From assembly GCF_003058085.1 (NCBI RefSeq), contig NZ_QBUD01000001.1, positions 372,001 through 436,000 of the forward strand: a DNA stretch of 64,000 nt, written 5' to 3'. Positions within the stretch are counted from its first letter, which is position 1; the number at the start of each line of letters is the position of its first letter. Source of the stretch: Yoonia sediminilitoris (GTDB lineage: Bacteria > Pseudomonadota > Alphaproteobacteria > Rhodobacterales > Rhodobacteraceae). The notes under the pieces are model-generated. The model ran no database searches, was not told where the DNA came from, and worked only from the letters and a program-made list of their open reading frames with translations. The translations under genes were made by a program, and so were the position numbers. Shown here piece after piece: positions 33,110 to 41,627 of the stretch.

Positions 33110-33280
33110 TACGCAACATCTTGCCGATGCGCCGATATCGAGCGGGAAAGTCCAGAAAAATATCCATATTTGGTGGCTTTTTCGTGTTTTTAGCGTGACC
33201 TTTCGGCACCACTCGGGTAAGGTAGCGCTAATAATCAGCAGGCGCTCGTGGGCACGGGCAATAAAACAGGCGGATCGAGT

Positions 33281-34861
33281 ATGACATTGAATTTATCCCT
33301 CCCCGGGCATGAAGAGCTGAAGCCACGTATTACTGTCTTTGGTGTTGGCGGTGCAGGCGGCAACGCCGTGAACAACATGATCGAGAAAGAACTCGACGGT
33401 GTTGAATTTGTCGTGGCCAACACAGACGCGCAGGCGCTGCAGCAGGCGCGCGCCGAGCAGCGTATCCAGATGGGCCTGAAAGTGACCGAAGGGTTGGGGG
33501 CTGGTGCCCGCGCGACCGTCGGTGCTGCGGCTGCCGAGGAAAGCATCGAACAGATTGTTGATCATCTGGCGGGTGCGCACATGTGCTTTATCACTGCGGG
33601 TATGGGTGGGGGCACCGGAACAGGTGCCGCGCCGATCATCGCGCAGGCTGCCCGCGAATTGGGTGTTTTGACCGTGGGTGTTGTCACCAAGCCGTTCCAG
33701 TTCGAGGGCGGCAAGCGGATGAAGCAGGCCGATGAGGGTATCGAGGCGCTGCAAAAGGTCGTTGACACTCTGATCATCATTCCCAACCAGAACCTTTTCC
33801 GTCTGGCTAATGAAAACACGACCTTTACCGAAGCCTTCGCGCTTGCTGACGATGTGCTTTACCAAGGCGTCAAAGGCGTGACTGACCTTATGGTCCGTCC
33901 GGGCCTGATCAACCTTGATTTTGCTGATGTTCGCGCCGTGATGGACGAGATGGGCAAGGCGATGATGGGCACTGGCGAAGCAGACGGTGAAAACCGTGCG
34001 GTTCAGGCGGCTGAAAAAGCCATCGCGAATCCGCTGCTTGATGAAATCTCGCTTGAAGGAGCCAAGGGTGTTCTGATCAACATCACGGGCGGCTACGACC
34101 TGACGTTGTTTGAACTTGATGAGGCGGCCAACAAAATCCGCGAAAAAGTGGATTCAGAGGCGAACATCATTGTCGGTTCCACATTGGACACAGGCATGGA
34201 AGGCAAGATGCGCGTTTCTGTCGTCGCAACCGGCATTGATGCGGCCGTGAGCAATGCAGATACGCCTTTGCCCCGCCGTTCGATGGCAGCGCCACTGGTC
34301 CCTGCGGCCGCTGCACCTGCGCCAGTTGCTGAAAAGCAGCCAGCACCGGCTCCCGTTGAAGAACAGCCGGTCTTTGCCGAGCTTGAAGTGCCGCGCATAG
34401 CCGACCCCGAGCCGCAGCAGCGCGTGGCGGACCCCGAGCCTGTGCGCCAGCAACCTGCCGCTGCCGCAGACGATTTGCCGCCACCTGCCTATACCCCACG
34501 CCCTGACGTGCATCTGAGCGAAGCCGATACATTTGTGGCACCGCGCGCACCTGCACCGGGTACACCAACGCCAGAGGCCATGGCGCGTCTGCAAGCTGCT
34601 GTTGCACGGGCACCGGGTCAGGCCCAAAGTTCGGCACCAAAGCCGGCCCAGCAACCTCAGCCACAGGCGACCGAAGCCGAAAAACCGCGGTTTGGGATCA
34701 ATTCTCTGATCAACCGTATGACAGGCGCGCAGGCCGAAGGTGGCGCGCAGCAAACTGCACGCCAGCAGCCGCAGGTGACAGCGATCCATCAGGAACCCGA
34801 AGTGGTTGAAGAGCAAGAGCGAATCGAAATTCCTGCCTTCTTGCGCCGTCAGGCAAACTGA
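33281..34861 (+). CDS. ftsZ: Cell division protein FtsZ
   Basis: I start at ATG 33281 ([15 protein letters not shown]). A GTG at 33248 is in frame but adds a non-conserved stretch. The 526-residue tubulin-like GTPase has [16 protein letters not shown], the tubulin signature [13 protein letters not shown], and [11 protein letters not shown]. After the GTPase core (to about residue 318) comes a long, disordered Pro/Ala/Gln-rich linker of about 190 residues, then the conserved C-terminal peptide EIPAFLRRQ that binds FtsA. Long linkers are usual in Alphaproteobacteria. A strong terminator follows. Confidence 0.97.
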   Translation: MTLNLSLPGHEELKPRITVFGVGGAGGNAVNNMIEKELDGVEFVVANTDAQALQQARAEQRIQMGLKVTEGLGAGARATVGAAAAEESIEQIVDHLAGAHMCFITAGMGGGTGTGAAPIIAQAARELGVLTVGVVTKPFQFEGGKRMKQADEGIEALQKVVDTLIIIPNQNLFRLANENTTFTEAFALADDVLYQGVKGVTDLMVRPGLINLDFADVRAVMDEMGKAMMGTGEADGENRAVQAAEKAIANPLLDEISLEGAKGVLINITGGYDLTLFELDEAANKIREKVDSEANIIVGSTLDTGMEGKMRVSVVATGIDAAVSNADTPLPRRSMAAPLVPAAAAPAPVAEKQPAPAPVEEQPVFAELEVPRIADPEPQQRVADPEPVRQQPAAAADDLPPPAYTPRPDVHLSEADTFVAPRAPAPGTPTPEAMARLQAAVARAPGQAQSSAPKPAQQPQPQATEAEKPRFGINSLINRMTGAQAEGGAQQTARQQPQVTAIHQEPEVVEEQERIEIPAFLRRQAN

Positions 34862-34904
34862 TAAATGTCAAAGCTGTAACAGTTTTTTGTGTTGAAGAAT
34901 GACA

Positions 34905-34930
34905 AAGGGTCGCCATTGGCGGCCCTTTTT
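34905..34930 (+). terminator. Rho-independent terminator after ftsZ
   Basis: A 10-bp stem AAGGGTCGCC/GGCGGCCCTT (one T-G pair) with loop ATT is followed by TTT. It lies 44 bases after the ftsZ stop and separates ftsZ from lpxC. Confidence 0.9.
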
Positions 34931-35062
34931 CTATATATTACAATACGTTATGCGGGTGCGTCCTTTTGTTTCAGTCCGTCGCAAAGAGTGAGTTGAGGCA
35001 GGGACACTTACCCATTACTGCTTTTTCAACACTCACATCCTGTCGCAAGGGTCTTTCCGATC

Positions 35063-35980
35063 GTGCAAACAACGCTGAAATCAAAAGTCACGTTTTCTGG
35101 TGTCGGCCTTCACACCGGCATGCCGGTGCGTATGGTTTTGCGTCCGGCGGCGGCCTCTGTCGGTATTGTATTCCGGCGCGTTGATGTGGTTGGCTTTCCT
35201 ATCCTTGCTGCGACGTGGAACAATGTCGTTGTATCGCCGCTGAATACACGGCTGGTGAATGGCGATGGGGTGACGGTTTCGACGATTGAACATCTGATGG
35301 CTGCGCTTGCCGGGTGTGGTGTGCACAATGCCGTGATTGATATCGACGGACCAGAGGTGCCAATTCTGGACGGCAGTGCTGCGATTTTTGTACGCGACAT
35401 CATGAATGCCGGCGTTGTGGGTTTGGCGGCACCTTTGCGGGCCATCGAAGTGATGAAGCAGGTGTCTGTCGCAGACGGGCAGGCGGTCGCGACGCTGTCG
35501 CCAGCCAAGACGTTGCAGATTGAGTTCGCGATTGATTTCGAAGACGCGGCCATCGGGCAGCAGCAAAAGACGCTGAATCTGGCCAACGGTGCATTTGTCC
35601 GCGAGCTGTGCAACAGCCGCACCTTCTGCCGCTCATCTGATGTTGAGGCGATGCGCGCCAACGGGCTTGCACTTGGCGGCACCATGGAAAATGCAGTTGT
35701 GGTGGATGGCGACAAGGTGCTGAGCCCCGGGGGCCTGCGCCATCGTGACGAAGCGGTCCGCCACAAGATGCTGGATGCGTTGGGTGATCTTTACACTGCG
35801 GGTGCGCCGGTGTTGGGCTGCTATCGGGGGTACCGGGCTGGTCACGCACTGACCAATGCGTTGCTGCGCGCCTTGTTTGCGGACGATACAGCGTGGCGCT
35901 GGGTGACTTGTGACGTCGAGATGGCCGCTCAATTGCCCGGTGCCGGTGTCAGCATGGATGACCTGCGCGCGGTGGCCTGA
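35063..35980 (+). CDS. lpxC: UDP-3-O-acyl-N-acetylglucosamine deacetylase LpxC
   Basis: The 305-residue zinc enzyme carries out the first committed step of lipid A synthesis. It starts at GTG 35063, giving MQTTLKSKVTFSGVGLHTG, the standard opening. Zinc ligands lie in STIEHLMAALAGCGVHNAVID (His near residue 78) and in RHKMLDALGDLY (H..D, near residue 235). SRTFCRSSDVEAMRANGLALGG matches the substrate-binding part. It has its own upstream region of about 130 bases after the ftsZ terminator. Confidence 0.96.
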   Translation: MQTTLKSKVTFSGVGLHTGMPVRMVLRPAAASVGIVFRRVDVVGFPILAATWNNVVVSPLNTRLVNGDGVTVSTIEHLMAALAGCGVHNAVIDIDGPEVPILDGSAAIFVRDIMNAGVVGLAAPLRAIEVMKQVSVADGQAVATLSPAKTLQIEFAIDFEDAAIGQQQKTLNLANGAFVRELCNSRTFCRSSDVEAMRANGLALGGTMENAVVVDGDKVLSPGGLRHRDEAVRHKMLDALGDLYTAGAPVLGCYRGYRAGHALTNALLRALFADDTAWRWVTCDVEMAAQLPGAGVSMDDLRAVA

Positions 35981-36111
35981 GGGCAACTGACCTTTTCTTG
36001 ATGCGGACAGCATGTAAAAGTCATTTTGTACCGGAAATTTTTCTGCTAGACGAAGCTGATAAGGGCTGACGCGCCCAAATTCAGATCGACCACAGGGTAG
36101 ACAATTCAGAC

Positions 36112-36957
36112 ATGGCAGGCAGTCGTCATTTCAAGAGCCTCAGGTTCGTTCGGTTTGGCGCAGTTGCGGCTTTCGCGCTGCTGGTGGCTTGTAGCGGCGG
36201 GTCTGATGTCCAACTTGAGAGCTTGACCGCCCAGCAGATATTTGAGCGTGGCGAACGCCAGCTTGAAAGTGGCAATGCCGATGATGCGGCCTTTTCCTTT
36301 GGAGAAATTGAGCGGCTATATCCCTATTCGGAATATGCCCAGCGTGCACTGATCATGCAGGCATTCGCCTATCACAAGGACGAGGATTACCCCAACAGCC
36401 GCGCCTCTGCCCAGCGTTTCATTGACTTCTACCCCGCAGAGGAGGACGCCCCCTATGCGGCCTATCTGCTGGCGTTGTCTTACTATGATCAAATAGATGA
36501 GGTCGGTCGGGATCAGGGGTTGACCTTTCAGGCCCTGCAATCATTACGAAGGGTGATTGAGCAGTATCCCGACAGTGAATATGCCCGCACGTCTGTTTTG
36601 AAATTCGATCTGGCTTTCGATCATCTTGCCGCCAAAGAGATGGAGATCGGGCGCTATTATCTCAAGCGGGGGTATTTTGCGGCAAGCGTCAACCGGTTCC
36701 GAACCGTGGTTGAGGATTTCCAGACGACCACTCACACCGCAGAGGCGCTGCACCGGCTGGTTGAGGCCTATCTGGCACTGGGACTGATCGATGAGGCCCA
36801 GTCAGCAGGGGCCATCCTTGGGTTCAATTACAGATCCAGCCCATGGTACGAATCAAGCTTTGCCCTGTTGAAGGGTAGCGGCTTGCGTCCGACGGCCTCT
36901 GGTGACAATTGGCTGGCTTCGATCTACCGGCAGGTGGTGCGTGGTGAATGGCTTTGA
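36112..36957 (+). CDS. bamD: Outer membrane assembly lipoprotein BamD
   Basis: The 281-residue lipoprotein has a signal sequence ending in the lipobox LLVAC (Cys near residue 27), so it is anchored to the outer membrane on the periplasmic side. TPR-like helices follow: AQQIFERGERQLESGNADDAAFSFGEIERLYPYSEYA, then LALSYYDQIDEVGRDQGLTFQAL and FAASVNRFRTVVEDFQTTTHTAEAL. These match BamD (ComL), an essential part of the BAM complex. recN follows 38 bases downstream. Confidence 0.95.
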   Translation: MAGSRHFKSLRFVRFGAVAAFALLVACSGGSDVQLESLTAQQIFERGERQLESGNADDAAFSFGEIERLYPYSEYAQRALIMQAFAYHKDEDYPNSRASAQRFIDFYPAEEDAPYAAYLLALSYYDQIDEVGRDQGLTFQALQSLRRVIEQYPDSEYARTSVLKFDLAFDHLAAKEMEIGRYYLKRGYFAASVNRFRTVVEDFQTTTHTAEALHRLVEAYLALGLIDEAQSAGAILGFNYRSSPWYESSFALLKGSGLRPTASGDNWLASIYRQVVRGEWL

Positions 36958-36995
36958 CCCACGCGGGTTAGCCCCCGCCATCAAGGGCCGCTGAC

Positions 36996-38645
36996 ATGCT
37001 ACGCGGGCTCGATATTCGTGACATGCTGATCATTGACCGGCTGGAGCTTACGTTTCAGCCGGGTCTGAATGTGCTGACAGGCGAAACCGGTGCTGGAAAG
37101 TCGATTTTGCTGGATTGCCTCGGTTTCGTACTTGGCTGGCGAGGCCGGGCAGAATTGGTGCGTCAGGGCGCAGAGCAAGGTGAGGTGACGGCGTGGTTCG
37201 ACCTGCCTGCCGGTCATGCGGCGTTCGCGGTTCTGGCTGACGCGGGGATCAGCGCAGAGGATGAATTGATTCTCAGACGGGTGAACACAAAGGATGGCCG
37301 CAAGACGGCATGGATCAACGACAGGCGTGTGAGTGGCGAGGTTCTGCGCGCTTTGTCGGAAACGCTGGTTGAACTGCATGGGCAGCATGATGATCGCGGG
37401 TTGCTGAACGCTCGCGGGCACCGTCAGATGCTGGATACCTACGCGCAGCTTGATGATGATATCGCAGAGGTCCGCAGCGCTTGGCGTAGCCTTTCTAGGG
37501 CGCGCAAACGACTATCCGAAGCAGAGGCTCTGGTGGCAGAGGCCAAGGCGGAGGAAGACTTCCTGCGGCATGCTGTGGCCGAGCTGGACAAGATTGCGCC
37601 GGAGCCGGGCGAAGAGGCCACGTTAGACACACAGCGCAGGTTGATGCAGGCGGCCGAACGGATCATTCAGGACATTGCCAAGGCTGGTGAAGCGCTGGGG
37701 TTGAACGGCGCAGAGGGCATGGTCAGCGATGCATCGCGATGGTTGGTTGGCGTCGCTGACAAGGCGGAAGGGCAGCTTGATCCCACGCTGGCGGCTTTAG
37801 AGCAGGTCATGGCCAGTCTTGATGAGGCGCAGCAAGGGGTTTCGGCCTGTCTGGATGCCTTGTCGTTTAATCCGCACGAATTGGAAGAGGTCGAAGAACG
37901 GCTCTTTGCCATTCGAGGTCTGGCGCGCAAACATGGCGTGCTTGCCGATGATCTGTCCGATTTTGCCGATGGGCTGCGGGCGCGTCTGGCGGTGCTAGAT
38001 GACAGCGCGGCTGATCTGGCGGCGTTACAGGCCAGCGTTGACGAGTCGGCCGCTGATTTTGGCACAAAGTCGGACGCCTTGCACAGGAAACGCGTCAGTG
38101 CGGCGGCGGCACTTGATGCGGCGATGAGTGCCGAGCTTGCGCCGCTCAAGATGGAGCGGGCGATATTTGCGACCAGAATTACAGAGGGTACGCCCGGCCC
38201 CGAAGGCGCAGATGATGTTGCATTTACTGTTGCTACAAACCCAGGTGCCCCGGCGGGACCACTCAACAAGATCGCCTCTGGTGGGGAGTTGAGTCGCTTT
38301 CTGCTAGCTCTCAAGGTGTGTTTGACGCAAGCCGATGCCGGTCTGACGATGATCTTTGATGAAATTGACCGTGGAGTCGGGGGGGCGACCGCTGATGCCG
38401 TGGGCCGCAGATTGGCGCAACTGGCGCAAGAGGGTCAGATTCTGGTTGTCACCCATTCACCCCAGGTCGCGGCGTTGGGCGGGCACCACTGGCGTGTTGA
38501 AAAGCGGCAGGATGCGCAAAGCACGACCTCGACCGTTGTCCCGCTGGATGCGTCTGCCCGTGTTGATGAAATCGCGCGTATGCTGTCAGGAGACAAGATC
38601 ACGGATGCGGCAAGACATGCCGCGCGTGCATTGATTGAAGCCTGA
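36996..38645 (+). CDS. recN: DNA repair protein RecN
   Basis: The 549-residue SMC-like ATPase has Walker A GETGAGKSILLDCLGFVLG at residues 29-47, a Q-loop region LVELHGQHDDRGLLN, a central coiled coil (residues about 155-380), the ABC signature KIASGGELSRFLLALKVCL and Walker B TMIFDEIDRGVGGATAD near residue 455. It helps process double-strand breaks. Unlike in some bacteria, no LexA box is visible just upstream. An inverted repeat lies shortly after the stop. Confidence 0.96.
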   Translation: MLRGLDIRDMLIIDRLELTFQPGLNVLTGETGAGKSILLDCLGFVLGWRGRAELVRQGAEQGEVTAWFDLPAGHAAFAVLADAGISAEDELILRRVNTKDGRKTAWINDRRVSGEVLRALSETLVELHGQHDDRGLLNARGHRQMLDTYAQLDDDIAEVRSAWRSLSRARKRLSEAEALVAEAKAEEDFLRHAVAELDKIAPEPGEEATLDTQRRLMQAAERIIQDIAKAGEALGLNGAEGMVSDASRWLVGVADKAEGQLDPTLAALEQVMASLDEAQQGVSACLDALSFNPHELEEVEERLFAIRGLARKHGVLADDLSDFADGLRARLAVLDDSAADLAALQASVDESAADFGTKSDALHRKRVSAAAALDAAMSAELAPLKMERAIFATRITEGTPGPEGADDVAFTVATNPGAPAGPLNKIASGGELSRFLLALKVCLTQADAGLTMIFDEIDRGVGGATADAVGRRLAQLAQEGQILVVTHSPQVAALGGHHWRVEKRQDAQSTTSTVVPLDASARVDEIARMLSGDKITDAARHAARALIEA

Positions 38646-38659
38646 ACTGAATGAATTGA

Positions 38660-38711
38660 GGGCGGTACTGCCAGGTCCAAAGCCGTTGGCTTCTTGCTGA
38701 CTGTACCGCCC
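38660..38711. repeat. 9-bp inverted repeat with structured loop after recN
   Basis: GGGCGGTAC at 38660-38668 and GTACCGCCC at 38703-38711 pair perfectly across 34 bases. Inside, AGCC-GTT-GGCT can form a second hairpin. There is no T-run, so it is a poor terminator. It may be an mRNA-stabilising element or the remains of a mobile element end. Confidence 0.45.
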
Positions 38712-39482
38712 CCAGAACTTTACGGGTTACCCAACCCACTCGTAACAATGCACGTTTTGGCCACTCACCTCCGCCACGCACGATCTTAAATCGTTCCAGA
38801 AAGGCCGCAATCGGTCCGTTCTGTTTACCCTGAGCAGGTTTTCGCCGAAATGCAAAACCGAACCCAATCACTCGTTAACAACACGAGATCAAATTGACCT
38901 CATGTGAATCAAATACCAGTTATTTGGTCCGTGCAGCAACCTGTCCCAAAGTATGTCACCGTCACTGACCTAACAACTTTTGGGAGATTTCGTTAAGAAA
39001 ATAGGGAAGTCGCATTGCCTTTCAAAACAATGACTTTAAAGCACATATTTTAACTAAAACAGCATGATTTTCAACGTATTGGAGGGCAGATTTAAGGGTG
39101 TTTTCTGCGCTGTCGCGGTGCAGTCATAGTGGATAATTAACGGCAGATTAACGATAAAGGTAACGCGAGGGTTGTTTGTTTCCAAGGACGGAACAGACAA
39201 ATTCCGGAAGGTCAAATACAGACATTCAAACGTTGTGATGAATTTTGCATCGGCAAATTACCGCTTATGGTGTTTTATGTGGCGATGGCGCGACTACGAA
39301 TTGTAAATGATTGACGGTCGCACTTCTCAAAAATGGCGTCTCGGAGTGCCTTGCGTTGAAATGATCCCGAAAGTCACCTGTATTTTTCAAACCATCCAAG
39401 ACGCTCTCAGACACTGCTGAGATCAAAGTTGTGTCCCTTGGCTGTCCTGTTAAGACTCCGATCAGATAAAGCGCGTGCGTGA
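38712..39482. other. AT-rich gene-free gap of about 770 bases
   Basis: This gap between recN and the ClC gene is clearly more AT-rich than the rest of the window, especially 38870-39330. Short frames exist, for example 22 codons from ATG 39238 and a 90-codon minus-strand frame crossing 38871 to 38599. None has a ribosome binding site or a family I know. The only recognisable element is the CtrA-type site at 39137-39151. It may be a regulatory region or decayed sequence. Confidence 0.5.
39137..39151. promoter_or_regulatory. CtrA-type binding site TTAA-N7-TTAA
   Basis: TTAACGGCAGATTAA matches the full CtrA recognition sequence TTAA-N7-TTAA exactly, and a further C follows the second half. CtrA is the response regulator that controls cell-cycle or motility genes in Alphaproteobacteria. 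The nearest downstream gene is the ClC gene, 330 bases away. The AT-rich setting raises the chance of a random match. Confidence 0.45.
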
Positions 39483-41207
39483 TTGTGCGTGGGCCTTCTT
39501 GATAAATTGCAGGACCAAGTGAAGCATTTCATCAAAACCCAACTCAGATCGGGGATCGCGGCTGCAAAGCTCTCTTGGCACGACGCGCTTGTCGTTTTGA
39601 AGGCAAGGGGCCCGAGCCAAATTCAGTTCTGGTTTATTGCGCTGGTGATCGGCATAGCCGCAGGCTGTGCCGCCGTGCTGTTTCGCCTTGGTATCGAAGC
39701 ACTCGAAACTCTTCTCTATCAATCAGACGATGTCGCGACAATTCCATCGGCAGTGGCGGCGCTGCCTTGGTACTGGGTGCTGTTGGTTCCTGTATCGGGT
39801 GGCTTGATTGTCGGTATCATACTGGACCGGTTCACGCCGGACGGTCGGGTCCGGTCGGTGGCCGATGTCATCGAGGGCGCGGCCTTGCGCGAGGGGCGCG
39901 TCGAAGTGCGCCGCGGTCTGGCTTCGGCGGCGGCATCACTGGTGACGCTTTCTTCGGGCGGCTCATCAGGCCGCGAGGGGCCGGTCGTCCATTTGGCGGC
40001 GATGATCTCGACCGCGATTTGCCGGCTGATCCGTGCAGATGGGGTCACGGGGCGGGATCTTTTGGGGTGCGCCGTGGCAGCAGCCGTTTCGGCAAGCTTC
40101 AACGCCCCGCTAGCAGGGGCGCTGTTCGCACTGGAGGTTGTTCTGCGCCATTTCGCCTTGCATGCGTTCGCCCCGATTGTGATTGCATCAGCGGCAGGCA
40201 CCGTCATCAACCGGCTGGCCTTTGGCGACGTCACCGAGTTTGTCCTGCCGGTCCAGAACGCCTTGGCGTTTTATGTTGAATTGCCCGCCTTCCTGTTGCT
40301 TGGGATGCTGTGTGGTATCCTGGCCGGGATCATGATGAAGCTGATCTTCTGGACCGAGGATATCGGCACCTACGTTCAGCAAAGGACCGGCATGCCACGG
40401 TTCCTGCGGCCCGCTGTTGCCGGCGCGTTATTGGGGCTGCTGGCTATCTGGTGGCCGCATATCGTGGGGGTCGGATATGCGACAACAACGGCAGCACTGA
40501 CCGGAGAGTTGCTTTTTCACGAGGCTGTCGTTTTTGTCCTTCTCAAGCTTGTGGCGGTTTCAATTACGATGGGCGGGCGCATGGGGGGCGGTGTGTTCTC
40601 GCCCTCTTTGATGGTAGGGGCGCTCACGGGATTGGCGTTTGGGATTGTGGCAACTTCGATCTTTCCCAATGTGTCAGGTGAAGGCACGATTTACGCGCTC
40701 GCGGGCATGGGTGCTTTGGCGGCAGCAGTCCTTGGCGCGCCGATCTCGACCACGCTGATCGTATTTGAGCTGACAGGCGACTGGCAGACAGGGCTGGCCG
40801 TCATGGTGTCTGTGTCGCTCTCGACGGCGATTTCAGCAAAACTTGTGGACCGGTCGTTTTTCCTGACCCAGTTACAGCGGCGTAATGTGCGGCTCGCCGC
40901 AGGTCCGCAGACTTACCTGCTGACGACCTTTGCGGTGACTGACCTGCTGCGCACGGTGAATGCCCCGCGGTGCGCGCCGGAACAGATCTGCTGGGATCTT
41001 GTGACCGAGGGGGTCTATGTCGATGCGAACGCCACCCTTGAACAGGCAATGCCGCTTTTCGAACAATCCGACAGGGATTATGTGCCTGTCATTTCGATCA
41101 CAGGCGAGGGAAGCCCGCCAAAGCTATTGGGCGCGTTATTTCATGTGGATGCCCTGCGGGTGATCAACCGCGCACTCGCCAGTGCGGCGGCGGAAGAACA
41201 CTCCTGA
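39483..41207 (+). CDS. ClC-family chloride channel/transporter with CBS-like C-terminus
   Basis: The 574-residue membrane protein has about ten hydrophobic segments and the ClC motifs GSSGREGPVVHL near residue 163 (with the gating Glu) and GGRMGGGVFSPS near residue 366. The position of the internal proton Glu of ClC exchangers appears to be Val (ALFALEVVLRHF). The first anion-binding motif reads GRVRSVADVIEG rather than GSGIPE. The last 110 residues look like one CBS domain (YVDANATLEQAMPLFEQSDRDYVPVIS). The start is TTG 39483 or GTG 39489. No clear ribosome binding site is seen. Chloride transport across the inner membrane is inferred from the family. Confidence 0.9.
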   Translation: MCVGLLDKLQDQVKHFIKTQLRSGIAAAKLSWHDALVVLKARGPSQIQFWFIALVIGIAAGCAAVLFRLGIEALETLLYQSDDVATIPSAVAALPWYWVLLVPVSGGLIVGIILDRFTPDGRVRSVADVIEGAALREGRVEVRRGLASAAASLVTLSSGGSSGREGPVVHLAAMISTAICRLIRADGVTGRDLLGCAVAAAVSASFNAPLAGALFALEVVLRHFALHAFAPIVIASAAGTVINRLAFGDVTEFVLPVQNALAFYVELPAFLLLGMLCGILAGIMMKLIFWTEDIGTYVQQRTGMPRFLRPAVAGALLGLLAIWWPHIVGVGYATTTAALTGELLFHEAVVFVLLKLVAVSITMGGRMGGGVFSPSLMVGALTGLAFGIVATSIFPNVSGEGTIYALAGMGALAAAVLGAPISTTLIVFELTGDWQTGLAVMVSVSLSTAISAKLVDRSFFLTQLQRRNVRLAAGPQTYLLTTFAVTDLLRTVNAPRCAPEQICWDLVTEGVYVDANATLEQAMPLFEQSDRDYVPVISITGEGSPPKLLGALFHVDALRVINRALASAAAEEHS

Positions 41208-41217
41208 GGACTGCGGT

Positions 41218-41559
41218 TCAGACCTTTTCGACGGCCACCTTGCTTGTGTAAAAGGCAAGATGGTCCTTTATCTGCGATACAGCCTCTGCGGGGTCCTCAT
41301 AGGACCAAACCGCATCTTTGATGGGGCCGCTCTTGGCCACTATGGAAAAGTAGGATGCATCGCCCTTGTAGGGGCAGGTTGATTTCGTGTCGCTGGGTTC
41401 AAGAAACGCCATCGCAATGTCGGCGCGCGGGAAATAGATAACGGGGGGGTAATCGCCTTCAATCAGTTCCAATGCATTGGTGCTTTCGCCCAGCACCGCG
41501 CCGCCTGCGCGAATTGTCCAGTTTCCACCGGCAGGCCGGATTTTGATATGGTCAGCCAT
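41218..41559 (-). CDS. DUF427 domain protein
   Basis: The 113-residue protein matches DUF427, with IRPAGGNWTIRAGGAVLGES, VIYFPRADIAMAFLEPSD, the highly typical TCPYKGDASYFSI, and AVWSYEDPAEAVSQIKDHLAFY. The fold is a small beta barrel. The biochemical function of the family is not established to my knowledge. The gene converges with the ClC gene, with only 10 bases between the stops. Confidence 0.93.
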   Translation of the reverse strand: MADHIKIRPAGGNWTIRAGGAVLGESTNALELIEGDYPPVIYFPRADIAMAFLEPSDTKSTCPYKGDASYFSIVAKSGPIKDAVWSYEDPAEAVSQIKDHLAFYTSKVAVEKV

Positions 41560-41627
41560 GGCATTGCCCTTTCATTCAACATACGTCGTGCGCCTTTGAT
41601 ATCGTGCGCATTCACATCGGCACGGGA

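Noticed and set aside
38599-38871. 90-codon minus-strand frame after recN
   Set aside because: It overlaps the recN end, contains the inverted repeat and has no recognisable family. Kept only as a possible remnant.
39238-39306. 22-codon ORF in the AT-rich gap
   Set aside because: Very short, Trp-rich by chance, and no ribosome binding site.
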